Positions 24,193 to 34,655 of a stretch of DNA of 64,000 nt are shown piece after piece (positions within the stretch are counted from its first letter, which is position 1; every line of letters begins with the position of its first letter). Origin of the DNA: Tolypocladium sp. Sup5 PDA-1. Its lineage: Eukaryota; Ascomycota; Sordariomycetes; Hypocreales; Ophiocordycipitaceae. A program made the position numbers and the translations under genes. The notes under the pieces are model-generated. The model saw only the letters and a list, made by a program, of their open reading frames with translations. It was not told the DNA's origin and did no database searches. The stretch is from assembly GCA_000750105.3 (NCBI GenBank), contig JPHH03000046.1:124001-188000 (forward strand). The letters are read 5' to 3'.

Positions 24193-25176
24193 ATGCCGTC
24201 CTTCTACGACGTTATCCGTCAATGCAACAAATTCGAAAAGGACGTTGCCGGCCTGTGGGAGTTTCACCTGCTCGACAACCTTGGCCCTGTGGGCTACATG
24301 CTGCCCGAGTTTGTAGCCCAGATGAGATGGGAAGGCACTGGATTCCACGTATCCAAGTCGGAGCGCAAGGTACGCCTGAGCCCGAGAGTTGGCCAGGACG
24401 ACGATGTCGTTGACATCTGCCGCAAGGCGTTTGTGGGGCTATGCGAGAAGAACGTCAGTGTCCTCGGCGGTGTGACCAAATGGCTGCGAAAGAAGGCCGA
24501 CTACCACCCTATTCGCGGCTTCGACGGCCATTTGGCAGGTCTGAAGATGCCATCGCCACTCAGGGGCATCTTCGGCATTGTGACGACCGGGGTGCACATG
24601 AACGTCTACACCATGAAGAAGGTGGACGGGAGGCTCCGGATGCATATCTGGGTCTCGAGGCGTTCCGAGAATGTGACGTATGCCGGAAAGCTGGACCAGG
24701 TCGTTGCCGGAGCCATGGACCCAATGGACCAGATGGATCCGCTCAGGACGCTGCGACGCGAAGCCATGGAAGAGGCCAGACTAGCCATCGACATCAAGTC
24801 TCGCAAGGTGATGACAGGCGACGTCTTTGTGGGCACAGTGCTGGATGGGTCTCGCATCTCCTTTTATGACAAGAAGGATTCGATAGCCGGTGCCGAGCAA
24901 GGCCAGCTGGAGCCGGGAATCCGCTTCACCTTTGATCTCGAGGTCGACTCGACTTTCATTCCGCAACCTGGCGAGCCCGGCGCAATTGCGGGCTTCGTCC
25001 TGAAACCGGTGGACGACGTCAAGAGGGATCTGCAGCGCGCGGAGTGGAAGCCGAACTGCGGCCTCGTCATGCTCGACTTTTTGCTGCGCAAGGGCCAGAT
25101 CAAGCCGGAGGACGACGATCGTTACGGACTGTTGAGACAGGGTCTGCAGAGGGAGCTGCCTTTTCAGCATATCTGA
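24193..25176 (+). CDS. Nudix-type hydrolase of the DUF4743 family
   Basis: Single exon, 327 residues from the ATG at 24193 (MPSFYDVIRQCNKFEKD), chosen because family members begin with this helix. An in-frame extension of 47 codons reaches upstream to 24052 and cannot be excluded. Residues 1-130 match the N-terminal DUF4743 domain (LLDNLGPVGYMLP, VGLCEKNVSVLGGVTKW). The C-terminal half is the Nudix fold (GVHMNVYTMKKVDGRLRMHIW). The Nudix box is degenerate: RREAMEEA at about 188-195 keeps the metal-binding Arg/Glu pattern, but the preceding Gly-Glu part is replaced by a Met/Asp-rich insertion (DPMDQMDP). Budding-yeast and fission-yeast relatives are often labelled thiamine-pyrophosphokinase-related; some relatives act on oxidised thiamine pyrophosphates. 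The substrate here is unknown. Confidence 0.82.
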   Translation: MPSFYDVIRQCNKFEKDVAGLWEFHLLDNLGPVGYMLPEFVAQMRWEGTGFHVSKSERKVRLSPRVGQDDDVVDICRKAFVGLCEKNVSVLGGVTKWLRKKADYHPIRGFDGHLAGLKMPSPLRGIFGIVTTGVHMNVYTMKKVDGRLRMHIWVSRRSENVTYAGKLDQVVAGAMDPMDQMDPLRTLRREAMEEARLAIDIKSRKVMTGDVFVGTVLDGSRISFYDKKDSIAGAEQGQLEPGIRFTFDLEVDSTFIPQPGEPGAIAGFVLKPVDDVKRDLQRAEWKPNCGLVMLDFLLRKGQIKPEDDDRYGLLRQGLQRELPFQHI

Positions 25177-25760
25177 AGCATAATGCAAGGGGTCTGAGTC
25201 TGTTCTTGTTTCCATTGTTGTATCGAGTTGCACCTTCGCTTCCCCAGTGGCGTTTGGATGGGATTGAGAGCTACCCTGTACTCGTAATTTCTGGAGATGC
25301 TGTGCCGGTCTAGTATTCGTCCATGGTCCATTCTCATGGGATAACACACTTGATTGCTTAATGCTACATCAGTCCGCGTGCTCGGTGCTTACCTATCTAA
25401 TCATGGTCGTGGTAGTGTTCGGAAGGACTCCTTTTTTGGTATACGGACGGAGTCAACATCGTGCTGGTTAGCGGCATCCCATGCTGCTGACGACGGGCGG
25501 CTCCCGGCAGGGCAAGGTACAAACAACACAAGCTCGTTCAGGACACAGGATTGCCGGTTTGAGACGGCTCGGTCAGGATGTGGCGGAACAGCAAATGGAA
25601 AGACAGCAATGCGGCTGTCGCAAGGGACGGCGGCCCTATAATCAAGGCGCCGAGGCATATTCGGAGCCGGGCTTGGCGAGCCTGCACGTCTTCGGATAAC
25701 GAGTTCCATGGCATGGAGACGGGGTCGCTTATCGAGTGGGCAGGGCAGTGCAGCCCAGCA

Positions 25761-25793
25761 CCATGTGCCCATGTGCCCATGTGCCGCCATGTG
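25761..25793. repeat. short CCATGTG-type tandem repeat
   Basis: Three direct units of CCATGTG(C) plus one displaced copy within 33 bases of intergenic DNA. Confidence 0.8.
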
Positions 25794-26059
25794 AGATGCG
25801 ACGCTGGAGCATGCGGCTACAAAAACGATAAAGGCAACACGGTGGACCGTCCAGACAGACCATCAGAAACGACGGACTGGTGGACTGGATTGGGAGTGCC
25901 CAGCTTGCCCAGCTCGGCCAGCTCAGCCTCCTCCACCCACCCGCATCCGAAGTCGTATTTTTGGACCCAGCGATGGATGGCGTACCCGTACTCGTAGGCG
26001 GGCGAAGGGCGAGATGGTGTGGGGGGATTCACCGAGCCATGTCCATCAGTCGTGTCGTG

Positions 26060-26080
26060 TACAAGTACGGAGTATGTCGT
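26060..26080. repeat. dispersed TACGGAGTA-type motif copy
   Basis: ACAAGTACGGAGTATGTCGT, followed by two TATGTCGTGT-like units. Confidence 0.6.
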
Positions 26081-27012
26081 GTATGTCGTGTCGGTGGCTG
26101 GTTGCACCGCAGAATCGGCTTCTTGATGGTGGACTGTGAGCATCTCGAGGGACACTGGGACAGTCTTGACGTGGCGACCCGTTTGGGCAATTTCTCTACG
26201 GATTAGCCGAGAACGATCGGAAATTACACAGTATTAATAGTAAGCACGCGGGGAGATCCTGCCCCGGGCCGAGGGGAGGAGCCTCTGGTCGGGCTCTGCT
26301 CCTGCCTCCTGCAACGGACAGACAGGCAGACAGACTCAACACTTCGCGTGGTGGATGGGGGGCATTCTGGTGTGCTTCACCAACAACCCGCCCGCGGGAG
26401 TGATGCTGCACAGAGCCGGCCAGCGGAGGCCCAGCCCGTGTGTTTATTGCGTGCAGCCGCAGTCCAGCCTCATCGATCAAACAGAAGAAACGAGTTGGAA
26501 AGAACAGACGCTGCCTGCCCAGGCGAGCCACCGCGTGAGCTGCCCACGGCGCCATGCCTGACTTGGTGCTGACCATTGGGCCGATGCATTCAGCTCGCGC
26601 CGCCAGCACAGGCCGCCGAATGAGATGTCGTTGAAGGGCGCCACAGGCCGGGGTCGCGAGCAAGGGTCGTCCCGTTCGCTGGCGCTGGGCTGAATTCCCA
26701 TTGCCATTGCTGCATGAGGCACGCCCGCGAAGCCCGTCTGGTCTGCAATAGACCCAGCGGGAGAGGCTCAACCAGCAGCGGCGATGCCATGATCCGCGAC
26801 CCCTGGCTCTGCTGGTTCCGCCGCGGACGCGAGCTGTCCGCTGGTGGTTGCGGCCATTTTCTGCTGCCGGCGGGATAAAGCCTCTCTTTCCTTTCTCCCG
26901 TTTGCATTCTGGCACTGCCTGCTGAAGAGTGTATCGCGAGACTGTCGTCGGTTCTGAGTCCTGACGACGACTCCAAGCCAGCCTACCCCTCGCCCCGACG
27001 CCGGCTTACACG

Positions 27013-28501
27013 ATGCGTCAATACACCGCCATGCTCCTGGGCTTGGGTGCCGTCGCCCCGGCGGCCGCCTCGGCCATCTCGGGCTCAGAGCGCTCATGGG
27101 CATCGCCGCAAGAGACGGATTCCGCCCAGATGGCCGCCCAGCAGCTGCTTATGGGATTCTCGCCAAAGCCCACGCCCGCGCCGCAGCCGCGGGGCGTCTT
27201 CGGCCGAATGGACCTAATGCCACGCCTGGAAGGGTACACGATGGGACCGGCGACGTGCGGTTTCGTCCAGTCCAATGGGAGTAAGTGGCCCTGGGCAATA
27301 CTCAAGAGAATTGCTGGCTGACATTGACCGACAAGACTCCTTCACCTGTGTCGCCAACACGGCCACTTGTGCCTCCGTAGACGGCTACATTGGATGCTGT
27401 CAGCCCAACCAGCAGTGCACAAAAATCCAGACGGTCTGCGTCGACTATGCCGCCTCCCAGGCTGGCAAATGCAGCCTCTTGTCCGATTTCCACACCGTCT
27501 GCTGGTAAGCCACTATCCCTCATTGATGCTGTCGCTTACGCGACCTCCCTACCTGTTGCGCTCATCCATTTGTGAACGGGCCGCATCTCGCATTTTTCAA
27601 TCGTAATTTCGGCCGGTGTTACTGACTGTTACAAAACAGCTCCTCGGCGGCGCCTGCGTGCTACACCTATCTCATGAAGAAGTCTGGCCCGGGCAAGGAT
27701 GCAGGCAACACTTATACGGCCATTGGATGCTATACCACCTCCGGCACCGCCGTTCTCCTCGACTACGATCCCGCCTGGTCCAGGACGCACAGCTTCGCCC
27801 CGAGCACCACGTCTTCCACCCAAGCCAGCACCCAAGCTAGCACCACCTCGACAACAGCCTCTCAAACTGCCACAGAGACTGGTGGTGGTGGTGGTGGTGG
27901 TGGCGGCAGCAGCACCAATGTCGGGGCCATTGCCGGTGGCGTTGTGGGAGGTGTCGCCGCTCTCGGTCTCATCGGCACGGCAATCTTCCTGCTCCTCCGC
28001 CGCAACAAGAAGGGCAAGGGCTCTGACTCCCAGAACTCCCCTCCGCCGCCGCCCATGGCCCAGAGTCAACCCCAGAGTCCTCCCCAGGGCTACCCCTCGT
28101 CCTCTCCCGGCGTGCCCCAGGGCTACCCGAGCTACTCCCCCCCTCCTCAGGGCTACGATCCTCACATGAGCGCTCCCCCTCAGGGCTACGATCCGCACAT
28201 GAGCGTCTACAGCCAGCAGCCGTACTCGCCCAACAGCGGCTACCAGCAGTACCCTCCGGGCTTCCAGGGCCAGTACCCGCCGCAGCAGCACGGCGGCTAC
28301 CCGCAGTACGGTGCCGCAGGATTCCCCGTGACTTCGACGGGCTCGCCACCGCCGCACACGACGCCGAGCCCCAACATGGTCAAGGAGGGCGAGACGACGA
28401 GTCCTCATGGAACCACACCAGCGCCGCACCACCAGCCGGCGAGCGAGTTGGCGGCTGTGAACCCGCTGGGCAACGAGGGCAACCGGGCAGAGCTCAGCTA
28501 A
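27013..28501 (+). CDS. secreted-type Cys-rich membrane protein with Pro/Tyr-rich cytoplasmic tail
   Basis: Three exons: 27013-27280, 27336-27504 and 27640-28501, total 1299 nt and 432 residues. A signal peptide is plausible at residues 1-21 (MRQYTAMLLGLGAVAPAAAS). The ectodomain has about ten Cys between 80 and 180, including CVANTATCASVDGYIGCC and VCCSSAAPACYTYL over junction 2. A Ser/Thr stalk, a poly-Gly run (about 227-235) and one membrane helix (about 243-265, GGVVGGVAALGLIGTAIFLL) then RRNKKGKG follow. The cytoplasmic tail is Pro/Gln/Gly/Tyr-rich with repeats such as PPQGYDPHMS twice. The architecture resembles fungal wall-stress sensors and other surface proteins with a GG..GG membrane helix, but I recognise no named family. 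Role at the cell surface is inference. Confidence 0.78.
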
Positions 28502-28826
28502 GCTGGGTGGTGTCAGTCACGCGGCAGAGAGTTGTAGATATTCCCAAGTGGTGCGGCGGACGGAGGCGAGCGTATTGGTTTATATGGGGTCAGTTGGACG
28601 CTGGGCGCAAGGACTATCTTGTTTTCAAGTCTATTCTTATAAGAGAGAGCATAGCATTATTTCCTTTACACAAGCCCCCATACATAATGAAATAAATGGC
28701 GGAATATACATACATACACACCCTTTCGTTAGCGGCCTAGAGCCTTGGTCATTCTAGGTCTTTGGGAGAAGCCCTTCATCATTACATATTTTGATATATA
28801 TTAAACTGCCTGGGCCGAATCAATCA
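28502..28826. other. convergent intergenic region with 3' untranslated regions
   Basis: 325 bases, AT-rich relative to the flanks, with an AATAAA at 28691-28696. No gene. Confidence 0.5.
28691..28696 (+). terminator. polyadenylation-signal-like AATAAA
   Basis: AATAAA 190 bases after the stop codon of the Cys-rich membrane-protein gene, inside an AT-rich 3' region. Confidence 0.35.
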
Positions 28827-30398
28827 TCAGGCTTGGACCGCCTTGACCACCGTATCGTCCCAGTACTGCCGCCAGTCGACGACCTTCTTGCCCAAACGCG
28901 CCTCCTCGGCGGCAAACACCATGGCGTGGCTGCGAATGACCTCGTCGAGGGTGCAGCCGATAAGCTCGTTCTGTGCCTGCTCGGCGTCCCAGCCGTGGTT
29001 CTTGACCTTGTCGCAGGCGAGGACGAACTGGCGCGTGAGGCCCATGTCGCCGCCGCCGTGGCCGAGGTCCTCGAGGCGCGGCGTAAACGTCTTGGTCTCG
29101 CCCGTGGCGAAGTCCTCGAAGACGATGGTCTTGGAGTCGGCGTAGACCTCGCCGTGCTCGCCGTAGAAGCGGGAGAAGCGGTCGCACTGGCGCGTGGTCT
29201 GGGCGGCCATGTGGAAGGTGACGCGCTTGGCGGGGCGGTTCGTCTCGGGCCAGGTGATGGTGACGAACTGGTCGTCGCAGACGTTGTTGTCCGCCTCGAA
29301 GACGCATCGGCCGAACCAGTTGCGCGAGCTGACCACGTCGGCAGGCGTGCTCTCGTCCCAGTCCTCCTCGAGGGTCTTGGCCATGGCGGCCATGCGCTCG
29401 TCGTGCGTCTTGTAGTCCTCGATGTCGTGGACGACGATGTCAATGGGCCACTTGGTGTTGCCGCGGCCGAGGCCGATCTTGTCGCCCATGTAGATATTCT
29501 TGGCCGAGTACTTGCAGCCCGAGTCGCCGAGCGGGCACCTCATGCAGTTGGTGGCGGAGCCGGCGGCGGCGGGCTTGCGGCTCTTCTTGAAGAACTGGAC
29601 GCCGCCCGACGACGAGATGGACTCGGGGAGATGGGGCTCGCCCTGGCCGGCCTTTGCCGGCGAGGACAACAGCCAGAGCAGCAGGTCGATGTCGTGGCAG
29701 CTCTTGGTAAGCAGCGACGGGGCCGTCGTCTTGTCGTTGCGCCAGTTGCCGCGGACAAACGAGTGGGTAAAGTGCCACCAGCCGACAGGCTCCGTGTGCA
29801 CGGCGCTGTTGATGTCGCCGAGGATGCGGTCCTCGACGAGCAGCTTGCGCAGCATGAGGTTGTGCGGGCTGTATCGCAGGACGTGGCCGATGGAGAAGAC
29901 CTTGGAGCGTTGCAGCGGCTTGACGGCGCGGTACATGGCCAGGCAGTCCTCAAGGGTCGTCGCCAGGGGCTTCTCGCACATGATGTGCAGGTCCAGCGCG
30001 GCCAGGCCGACGACGACCTCGCGGTGCATCTCGTCGAGCACGCAGACAAAGGCCCCGTCGACGCCCTCGGGGACGTCCTTGTCGCCGGCGGCGGCCCGTC
30101 GGCGCCTGTCCTGCTCGTACTCGACGAACTCGCGCCAGTGGGAGAAGCTCTGACCCTCGCCGGGGGTGCCGCCGTCGCCCCAGATGTGCTTCCTGCCGAG
30201 CGTCTCGCGCTTGAACTTGAGGGGCTCGGCGACGGCGACGACGACGCCGTTGGAGACCTTGTCGATGGCGCTGGCGTAGCCCTGGCCGCGGGAGCCCGCG
30301 CCGACGATGAGGAAGCGGGGCGGCGTGCTGGACATTTCCGGCCTGGGAGGGGGTTCGGCGTGCTCGTCGACGAGCTCTGGGTCCTTGACGCCGACCAT
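28827..30398 (-). CDS. Gfo/Idh/MocA-family NAD(P)-dependent oxidoreductase
   Basis: Single exon, 523 residues from ATG at 30398; a second ATG (residue 22, just before the domain) is also possible. The N-terminal Rossmann fold shows RFLIVGAGSRGQGYASAI at about 28-45. The hallmark EKP (142-144, CEKPLATTLED) and the active-site-type pair His235-Asp236 in KSCHDIDLLLWLL follow. The C-terminal alpha/beta domain carries GRCVFEADNNVCDDQFVT and HGGGDMGLTRQFV. An insertion around 283-300 has three closely spaced Cys (NCMRCPLGDSGCKYSAK), which could bind a metal or form a disulfide. Family members oxidise or reduce sugars, inositols and related alcohols; the substrate cannot be told from sequence. No sugar-metabolism genes cluster with it apart from phosphoglucomutase 2 kb away, probably by chance. 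Confidence 0.88.
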   Translation of the reverse strand: MVGVKDPELVDEHAEPPPRPEMSSTPPRFLIVGAGSRGQGYASAIDKVSNGVVVAVAEPLKFKRETLGRKHIWGDGGTPGEGQSFSHWREFVEYEQDRRRRAAAGDKDVPEGVDGAFVCVLDEMHREVVVGLAALDLHIMCEKPLATTLEDCLAMYRAVKPLQRSKVFSIGHVLRYSPHNLMLRKLLVEDRILGDINSAVHTEPVGWWHFTHSFVRGNWRNDKTTAPSLLTKSCHDIDLLLWLLSSPAKAGQGEPHLPESISSSGGVQFFKKSRKPAAAGSATNCMRCPLGDSGCKYSAKNIYMGDKIGLGRGNTKWPIDIVVHDIEDYKTHDERMAAMAKTLEEDWDESTPADVVSSRNWFGRCVFEADNNVCDDQFVTITWPETNRPAKRVTFHMAAQTTRQCDRFSRFYGEHGEVYADSKTIVFEDFATGETKTFTPRLEDLGHGGGDMGLTRQFVLACDKVKNHGWDAEQAQNELIGCTLDEVIRSHAMVFAAEEARLGKKVVDWRQYWDDTVVKAVQA

Positions 30399-30610
30399 GG
30401 TGACGGTGTGGTGTGGTGTCTGGCTGTTGTGGGGGATGGGATGTGCGGTATGGTGAGGATGTGGTTGATTGCGGAGAGTTGTGGTGCTATCACGAAGCTA
30501 CCTTGGGAGACGTACTCGTACGAACTTGCGAAGCAGTAGGCCTATATCGAGAACAGCCCGAGGCAGCGAGAGGAAGGAGACTGACGGTGTACGTGTCCCT
30601 TATACTTGCG

Positions 30611-30640
30611 TCTACTCCGTACAAAGTACTCCGCATACAA
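30611..30640. repeat. dispersed TACTCCGTAC-type motif, two adjacent copies
   Basis: TCTACTCCGTACAAAGTACT followed by CCGCATAC: two units in tandem within a divergent promoter region. Confidence 0.65.
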
Positions 30641-30988
30641 TCCAAGACATAAGGTACACAGGTCCCCAGACTCTTGAATGCGGCTGCCGGCAACGGACGC
30701 TCTTGCACCCGCCGGCAAGGTCACGATGTGGACTCGCTGACAGGTCGGTCCATCCGTCGTCATGGAACTTCCAATTCGGGGTCTCTGGCGAGCTCCCAGC
30801 TGCCAATAGCGGCGCAGTGATTGGGAATACGCAACGTTTCAGCGCTATAAGTTCCCCAGAGCTCCATCCGGCTGCTGCTGTGGGGGTGGGCGCGGACGCC
30901 ACTCAGCGTCCCGCCAGTGGGGAGGCCTTTGACCTGCTCGGAGCAGCGCGAGCTTGCGAGTGGATCGCTGCCTTTTGCCTCGTGCATG

Positions 30989-31009
30989 CATACTTCGTAC
31001 GAAGTAACT
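30989..31009. repeat. dispersed motif copy, perfect palindrome
   Basis: TACTTCGTACGAAGTA is a perfect 16-bp palindrome at about 30991-31006, 150 bp upstream of the oligoribonuclease ATG. Confidence 0.7.
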
Positions 31010-31157
31010 TGCAGGGTCTTCAACAGGACGGGGCGAGAAGCAATCCCCTCACGACTTTTGTGACCAGCGGCACGCAGAGGCTGGCTCCCGTCGGTTTGTG
31101 ATAGGTGCTGCCGAGGCGCTGCGTGCAACTCGTGGCAAAGTCGGCAAAACACGCACA

Positions 31158-31868
31158 ATGCCGGCCAACAACGCCGCCGGTGCTGCGGGTGGTGGTGGCA
31201 CTGTTCCCGACGATCCCCTCGTGTGGATTGACTGCGAGGTAGGTACAGCTGGCCGTCGATGAATGGATGGATGGATGGATGGATGGATGAAATGACTGAG
31301 CCAGGCGGGTCACTGACCGCGTGCAATCATGATATAGATGACCGGTCTCGACCCAGACGCGGAGGAGATACTCGAGATATACTGCATCCTCACCACGGGC
31401 AACCTCGAGGTCATCGACGACTCGGGCTTCCACGCCGTCGTCCACTGGCCCAAGGCGCGCCTCGACCAGATGGACGACTGGTGCACCGCCACCCACGGCA
31501 ACTCGGGCCTCACCGCCGCCGTGCTGGCCTCGTCGACGACGCCCTCCGAAGCCGCCGCGGGCCTGTACGACTACATCACCAGGCTCGTCCCGGAGCGGCG
31601 CAGGGCCCTGCTCGCCGGCAACAGCGTCCACGCCGACCGCGCGTTCCTGCGGCGCGGGCCCTACGCCCGGGTCATGGACCACCTGCACTACCGCATCCTC
31701 GACGTCAGCGCCATCAAGGAGGCGGCTCGACGCTGGAGCCCGCGCGAGGTTTCGGCCGGCGCTCCGGCGAAGAAGGGGCGGCACCTGGCGAGGGACGATA
31801 TCCTCGAGAGCATCGAGGAGGCGAGGTACTACCGGGACGCCATTTTCAGGGGTGGAGGCCACCAATGA
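31158..31868 (+). CDS. REX2: Oligoribonuclease (3'-5' exonuclease, DEDDh family)
   Basis: Two exons: 31158-31238 and 31338-31868, total 612 nt and 203 residues. The intron (GTAGGT...ATAG) contains an ATGG microsatellite. The catalytic motif WIDCEMTGLD forms across the junction (Asp25, Glu27). Other exonuclease motifs are GNSVHADRAFL, YRILDVSAIKEAARRW and RHLARDDILESIEEARYY, supplying the remaining acidic residues and the His of the DEDDh set. Oligoribonucleases degrade 2-5 nt RNA to mononucleotides; the yeast and human homologues act in mitochondria and cytosol. No clear mitochondrial presequence is visible from this ATG (the start is Ala/Gly-rich), so either targeting is internal or an upstream start is used. 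The length agrees with the family. Confidence 0.92.
31263..31288. repeat. ATGG microsatellite inside REX2 intron
   Basis: About six ATGG units shortly downstream of the 5' splice site of the oligoribonuclease intron. Confidence 0.9.
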
Positions 31869-32409
31869 CGCGGGTGTAGGTGGGCAAGGTGGGATGGGTG
31901 CTGGGCGTGACATGGGTGAAGCTATTCCCAGCTCTGGAGCTCTGGTGGAACCTACTCGTACACCGCCAAGCAGTAACTTACCACAGCTCGAGAGAGTCAA
32001 TTGACCCGTCCTTGAACTGTCTCATCAGCAATCTGCAGCTCGGCCCCCCCTCCCCGGGGGTCCTCGTTTCCCAACCCGGCTTGAGCATTGGTTGTCAACT
32101 TCAACCGTAAATTGGTCTCCCAACGGGACCGGCATTCGCACAATCCACCACTACCCGCACTGTACAACGTGGTGAGCTTTTTGCTACACTCAGACAGTGC
32201 CGATTATAGTGCAGATCTCCTGCAACTGCCCCTCCATCCGTTTTCTTGGACTTGGACGGCGTGGCACAACCCCACCATGAGCTACGTCGGTAGCTCCTCG
32301 AGCTCCCCCTCTCCCCTCATCCACATCTCTCAACAACGCGCGCCTTTACCAAGGCTCTCTCTCGATCCCTACCATTTCATCCCACGTTTCCCTTTGCCCT
32401 CCAGTCACC
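31869..32409. other. intergenic: REX2 3' region and PGM promoter
   Basis: 541 bases between co-directional genes. The last 150 bases are pyrimidine-rich (CTCCCCCTCTCCCCTCATCC), typical of the core promoter of a highly expressed fungal gene. Confidence 0.5.
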
Positions 32410-34320
32410 ATGGACGTCAAGACCGTCGAATTCAAGCCTTTCCAGGACCAGAAGCCCGGGACGTACGTCGTTTGCTCAGGGTCAACCCCGCCAGTCCTCC
32501 AATTCCTCGACGCTGACGCAACTGCAACAGCTCTGGTCTGCGCAAAAAGGTCACCGTCTTTCAGCAGCCGCACTACAGCGAGGCCTTTGTCGCCAGCATC
32601 CTGCTGTCGATTCCCGAGGGCGTTGAGGGTATGAGCTCGTCCCTGACAGAGGCCCAACGCGCGCCGAAAACCTCGTGCTAACACCGCGTCTCTCTCCCTT
32701 AGGCTCCTTTCTCGTCATTGGCGGCGATGGCCGCTTTTGGAATCCAGAGGTGATCCAGTTGATTGCCAAGATCAGTGCCGCCTACGGTGTCAAGAAGCTC
32801 CTCATCGGACAGGATGGCATCCTCTCGACGCCGGCTGCCAGCCATGTCATTCGACTACGCAGGGCGACGGGCGGTATTCTGCTCACCGCCAGCCACAACC
32901 CCGGTGGTATGTCAATCCCTCACCCTGCTCATGGACCCTGAGTAACCATCGCCCTCCGGTAGGCCCCACGAACGACTTCGGCATCAAGTACAACCTGGCC
33001 AACGGTGGCCCTGCCCCCGAGTCGGTGACCAACAAGATCTACGAGACCTCCAAGACCTTGACCTCCTATAAGCTCGCCGCGATCCCCGATGTCGACATCT
33101 CCACCATCGGCACAAGGACGTACGGCTCCCTCGAGGTCGAGATTGTGGACAGCACCTCCGACTACGTCGCTATGCTCAAGGATATCTTCGACTTCGATAC
33201 CATCAAGAAGTTCTTCTCCGCTCACCCCGACTTCAAAGTCCTCTTCGATGGCCTCCACGGCGTCACGGGCCCCTACGGAAAGGCCATCTTCAACAAGGAG
33301 CTGGGTCTCACTGGTGCCACGCAGAACTGCGAGCCCAGCCCAGACTTCAACGGCGGCCACCCCGACCCCAACCTGACCTATGCGCACTCCCTTGTCGAGG
33401 TCGTCGACAAGAACAACATCCCCTTCGGTGCCGCCTCCGACGGTGACGGTGACCGCAACATGATTTACGGCGCCAATGCCTTTGTCTCTCCCGGAGACTC
33501 CCTCGCCATCATCGCCCATCACGCCCAGCTCATCCCCTACTTCAAGAAGAACGGCGTCAACGGCCTCGCTCGCTCCATGCCTACGTGCGGTGCCGTTGAC
33601 CTTGTCGCCAAGGCCCAGAACCTCAACTGCTACGAGGTCCCCACGGGCTGGAAGTTCTTCTGCGCCCTCTTCGATGCCAAGAAGCTGTCCATCTGCGGCG
33701 AGGAGAGCTTCGGCACTGGCAGTGACCACATCCGCGAGAAGGACGGTCTGTGGGCCATTGTCGCCTGGCTGAACATCATTGCCGGGCTCGGCGTCCAGAA
33801 CCCTGGCGTCACTCCCTCCATCAAGCAGATCCAGAAGGACTTCTGGACCCAGTATGGCCGTACTTTCTTCACCCGATACGACTACGAGGACGTCGACTCG
33901 GACGGCGCGAACAAGGTTGTTGGCGAGCTCAACAAACTGGTCGCGGATCCCAAGTTCGTCGGCAGCAAGATCGGAGGTAAGTCATTTCCTTCAAGTATCA
34001 GTAAACCAAGTCGACTGACGACCGCAGAACGCACCGTCACCAAGGCGGGCAACTTCTCCTACACGGACCTGGACGGCTCCGTCTCCTCCAACCAGGGCCT
34101 CTACGCCTGCTTCTCCTCCGGGAGCCGCATCGTGGTCCGCCTCTCTGGTACTGGCTCCTCTGGCGCCACCATCCGCCTGTACATCGAGCAGCACAGCAGC
34201 GACCCGTCGACGTACGACCTGGACGCCCAGGACTTCCTCAAGGCCGAGGTCAAGTTCGCCACGGAGCTGCTAAAGTTCAAGGAGCACGTTGGCCGGGACG
34301 AGCCTGATGTCAAGACCTGA
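32410..34320 (+). CDS. PGM2: Phosphoglucomutase (alpha-D-phosphohexomutase)
   Basis: Five exons: 32410-32462, 32531-32628, 32703-32906, 32963-33976 and 34028-34320, total 1662 nt and 553 residues. The N-terminus MDVKTVEFKPFQDQKPGTSG matches the family. The phosphoserine loop TASHNPGG has the catalytic Ser at 114; the Mg-binding loop DGDGDR is at 278-283; the sugar-binding loop GEESFGTGSDHIREKDG and the phosphate-binding loop VRLSGTGSSGATIRLY follow. The enzyme interconverts glucose-1-phosphate and glucose-6-phosphate in the cytosol, feeding glycogen, trehalose and cell-wall UDP-glucose synthesis. The open frame runs on through introns 3 and 4; removing them is needed to restore HNPGGPTNDFGIK and KIGERTVTK. 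Length is typical. Confidence 0.96.
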
Positions 34321-34655
34321 GTGGGATAACTGTGTGAGGGGAGATACATGCTTTTCGTTTGGAAACATGAAGAGGCGGGAGTGTCGTACCATGTCGCAAT
34401 GCAAGCAATGTGTAGCATCCTGCAGTTGTGTCAAAACCTTTTCCTATGCCTGAAAATGCAGAAAATACCACGTCGCAAATTAATGTCGAAAGTATTGAAA
34501 CCATAAATCGCCTCGCTGACGCGGTTGTGGCCTTTCTAACCTGCATGGGAACCTGCGCCGAATGTTTGGTCAAAAGTCAAGATGGGAGTTTTCAACCCAC
34601 GTTCTGCCCCGAGATCCGGAGCCCGAAGTTCGCCGAGATGAATCTTACACTGAAT
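34321..34655. other. convergent intergenic region
   Basis: 335 bases between PGM2 and the ten-exon gene; two 3' untranslated regions, nothing else seen. Confidence 0.5.

Larger units (their letters stand above)
25177..27012. other. intergenic, no gene recognised
   Basis: 1.8 kb ahead of the Cys-rich membrane-protein gene. It includes a short CCATGTG tandem repeat (25761-25793) and a dispersed-motif copy (26060-26080). A minus-strand frame at 26196-26915 and others have Arg/Ala-rich content only and no motif. Confidence 0.45.
30399..31157. other. divergent promoter region between oxidoreductase and oligoribonuclease genes
   Basis: 759 bases with two dispersed-motif copies (30611-30640 and 30989-31009). 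No gene seen. Confidence 0.5.

Noticed and set aside
26196..26915. 239-codon minus-strand frame
   Set aside because: Low-complexity Arg/Ala/Ser/Cys composition, no plausible splicing and no recognisable family; probably chance in GC-rich DNA.
28791..30539. 582-codon open frame on the plus strand, antisense to the oxidoreductase gene
   Set aside because: It is the complement of a GC-rich gene with strong third-position bias; the peptide is Val/Leu/Ala/Asp/Arg-rich with no motif, while the minus strand has clear Gfo/Idh/MocA signatures.
31020..32000. 326-codon minus-strand frame opposite oligoribonuclease
   Set aside because: It overlaps the DEDDh motifs of REX2 in antisense and crosses its intron; no motif of its own.
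28827..34320. Possible sugar-metabolism cluster (oxidoreductase plus phosphoglucomutase)
   Set aside because: An unrelated exonuclease gene lies between them, there is no transporter or regulator, and both are single core-type enzymes; adjacency is likely chance.
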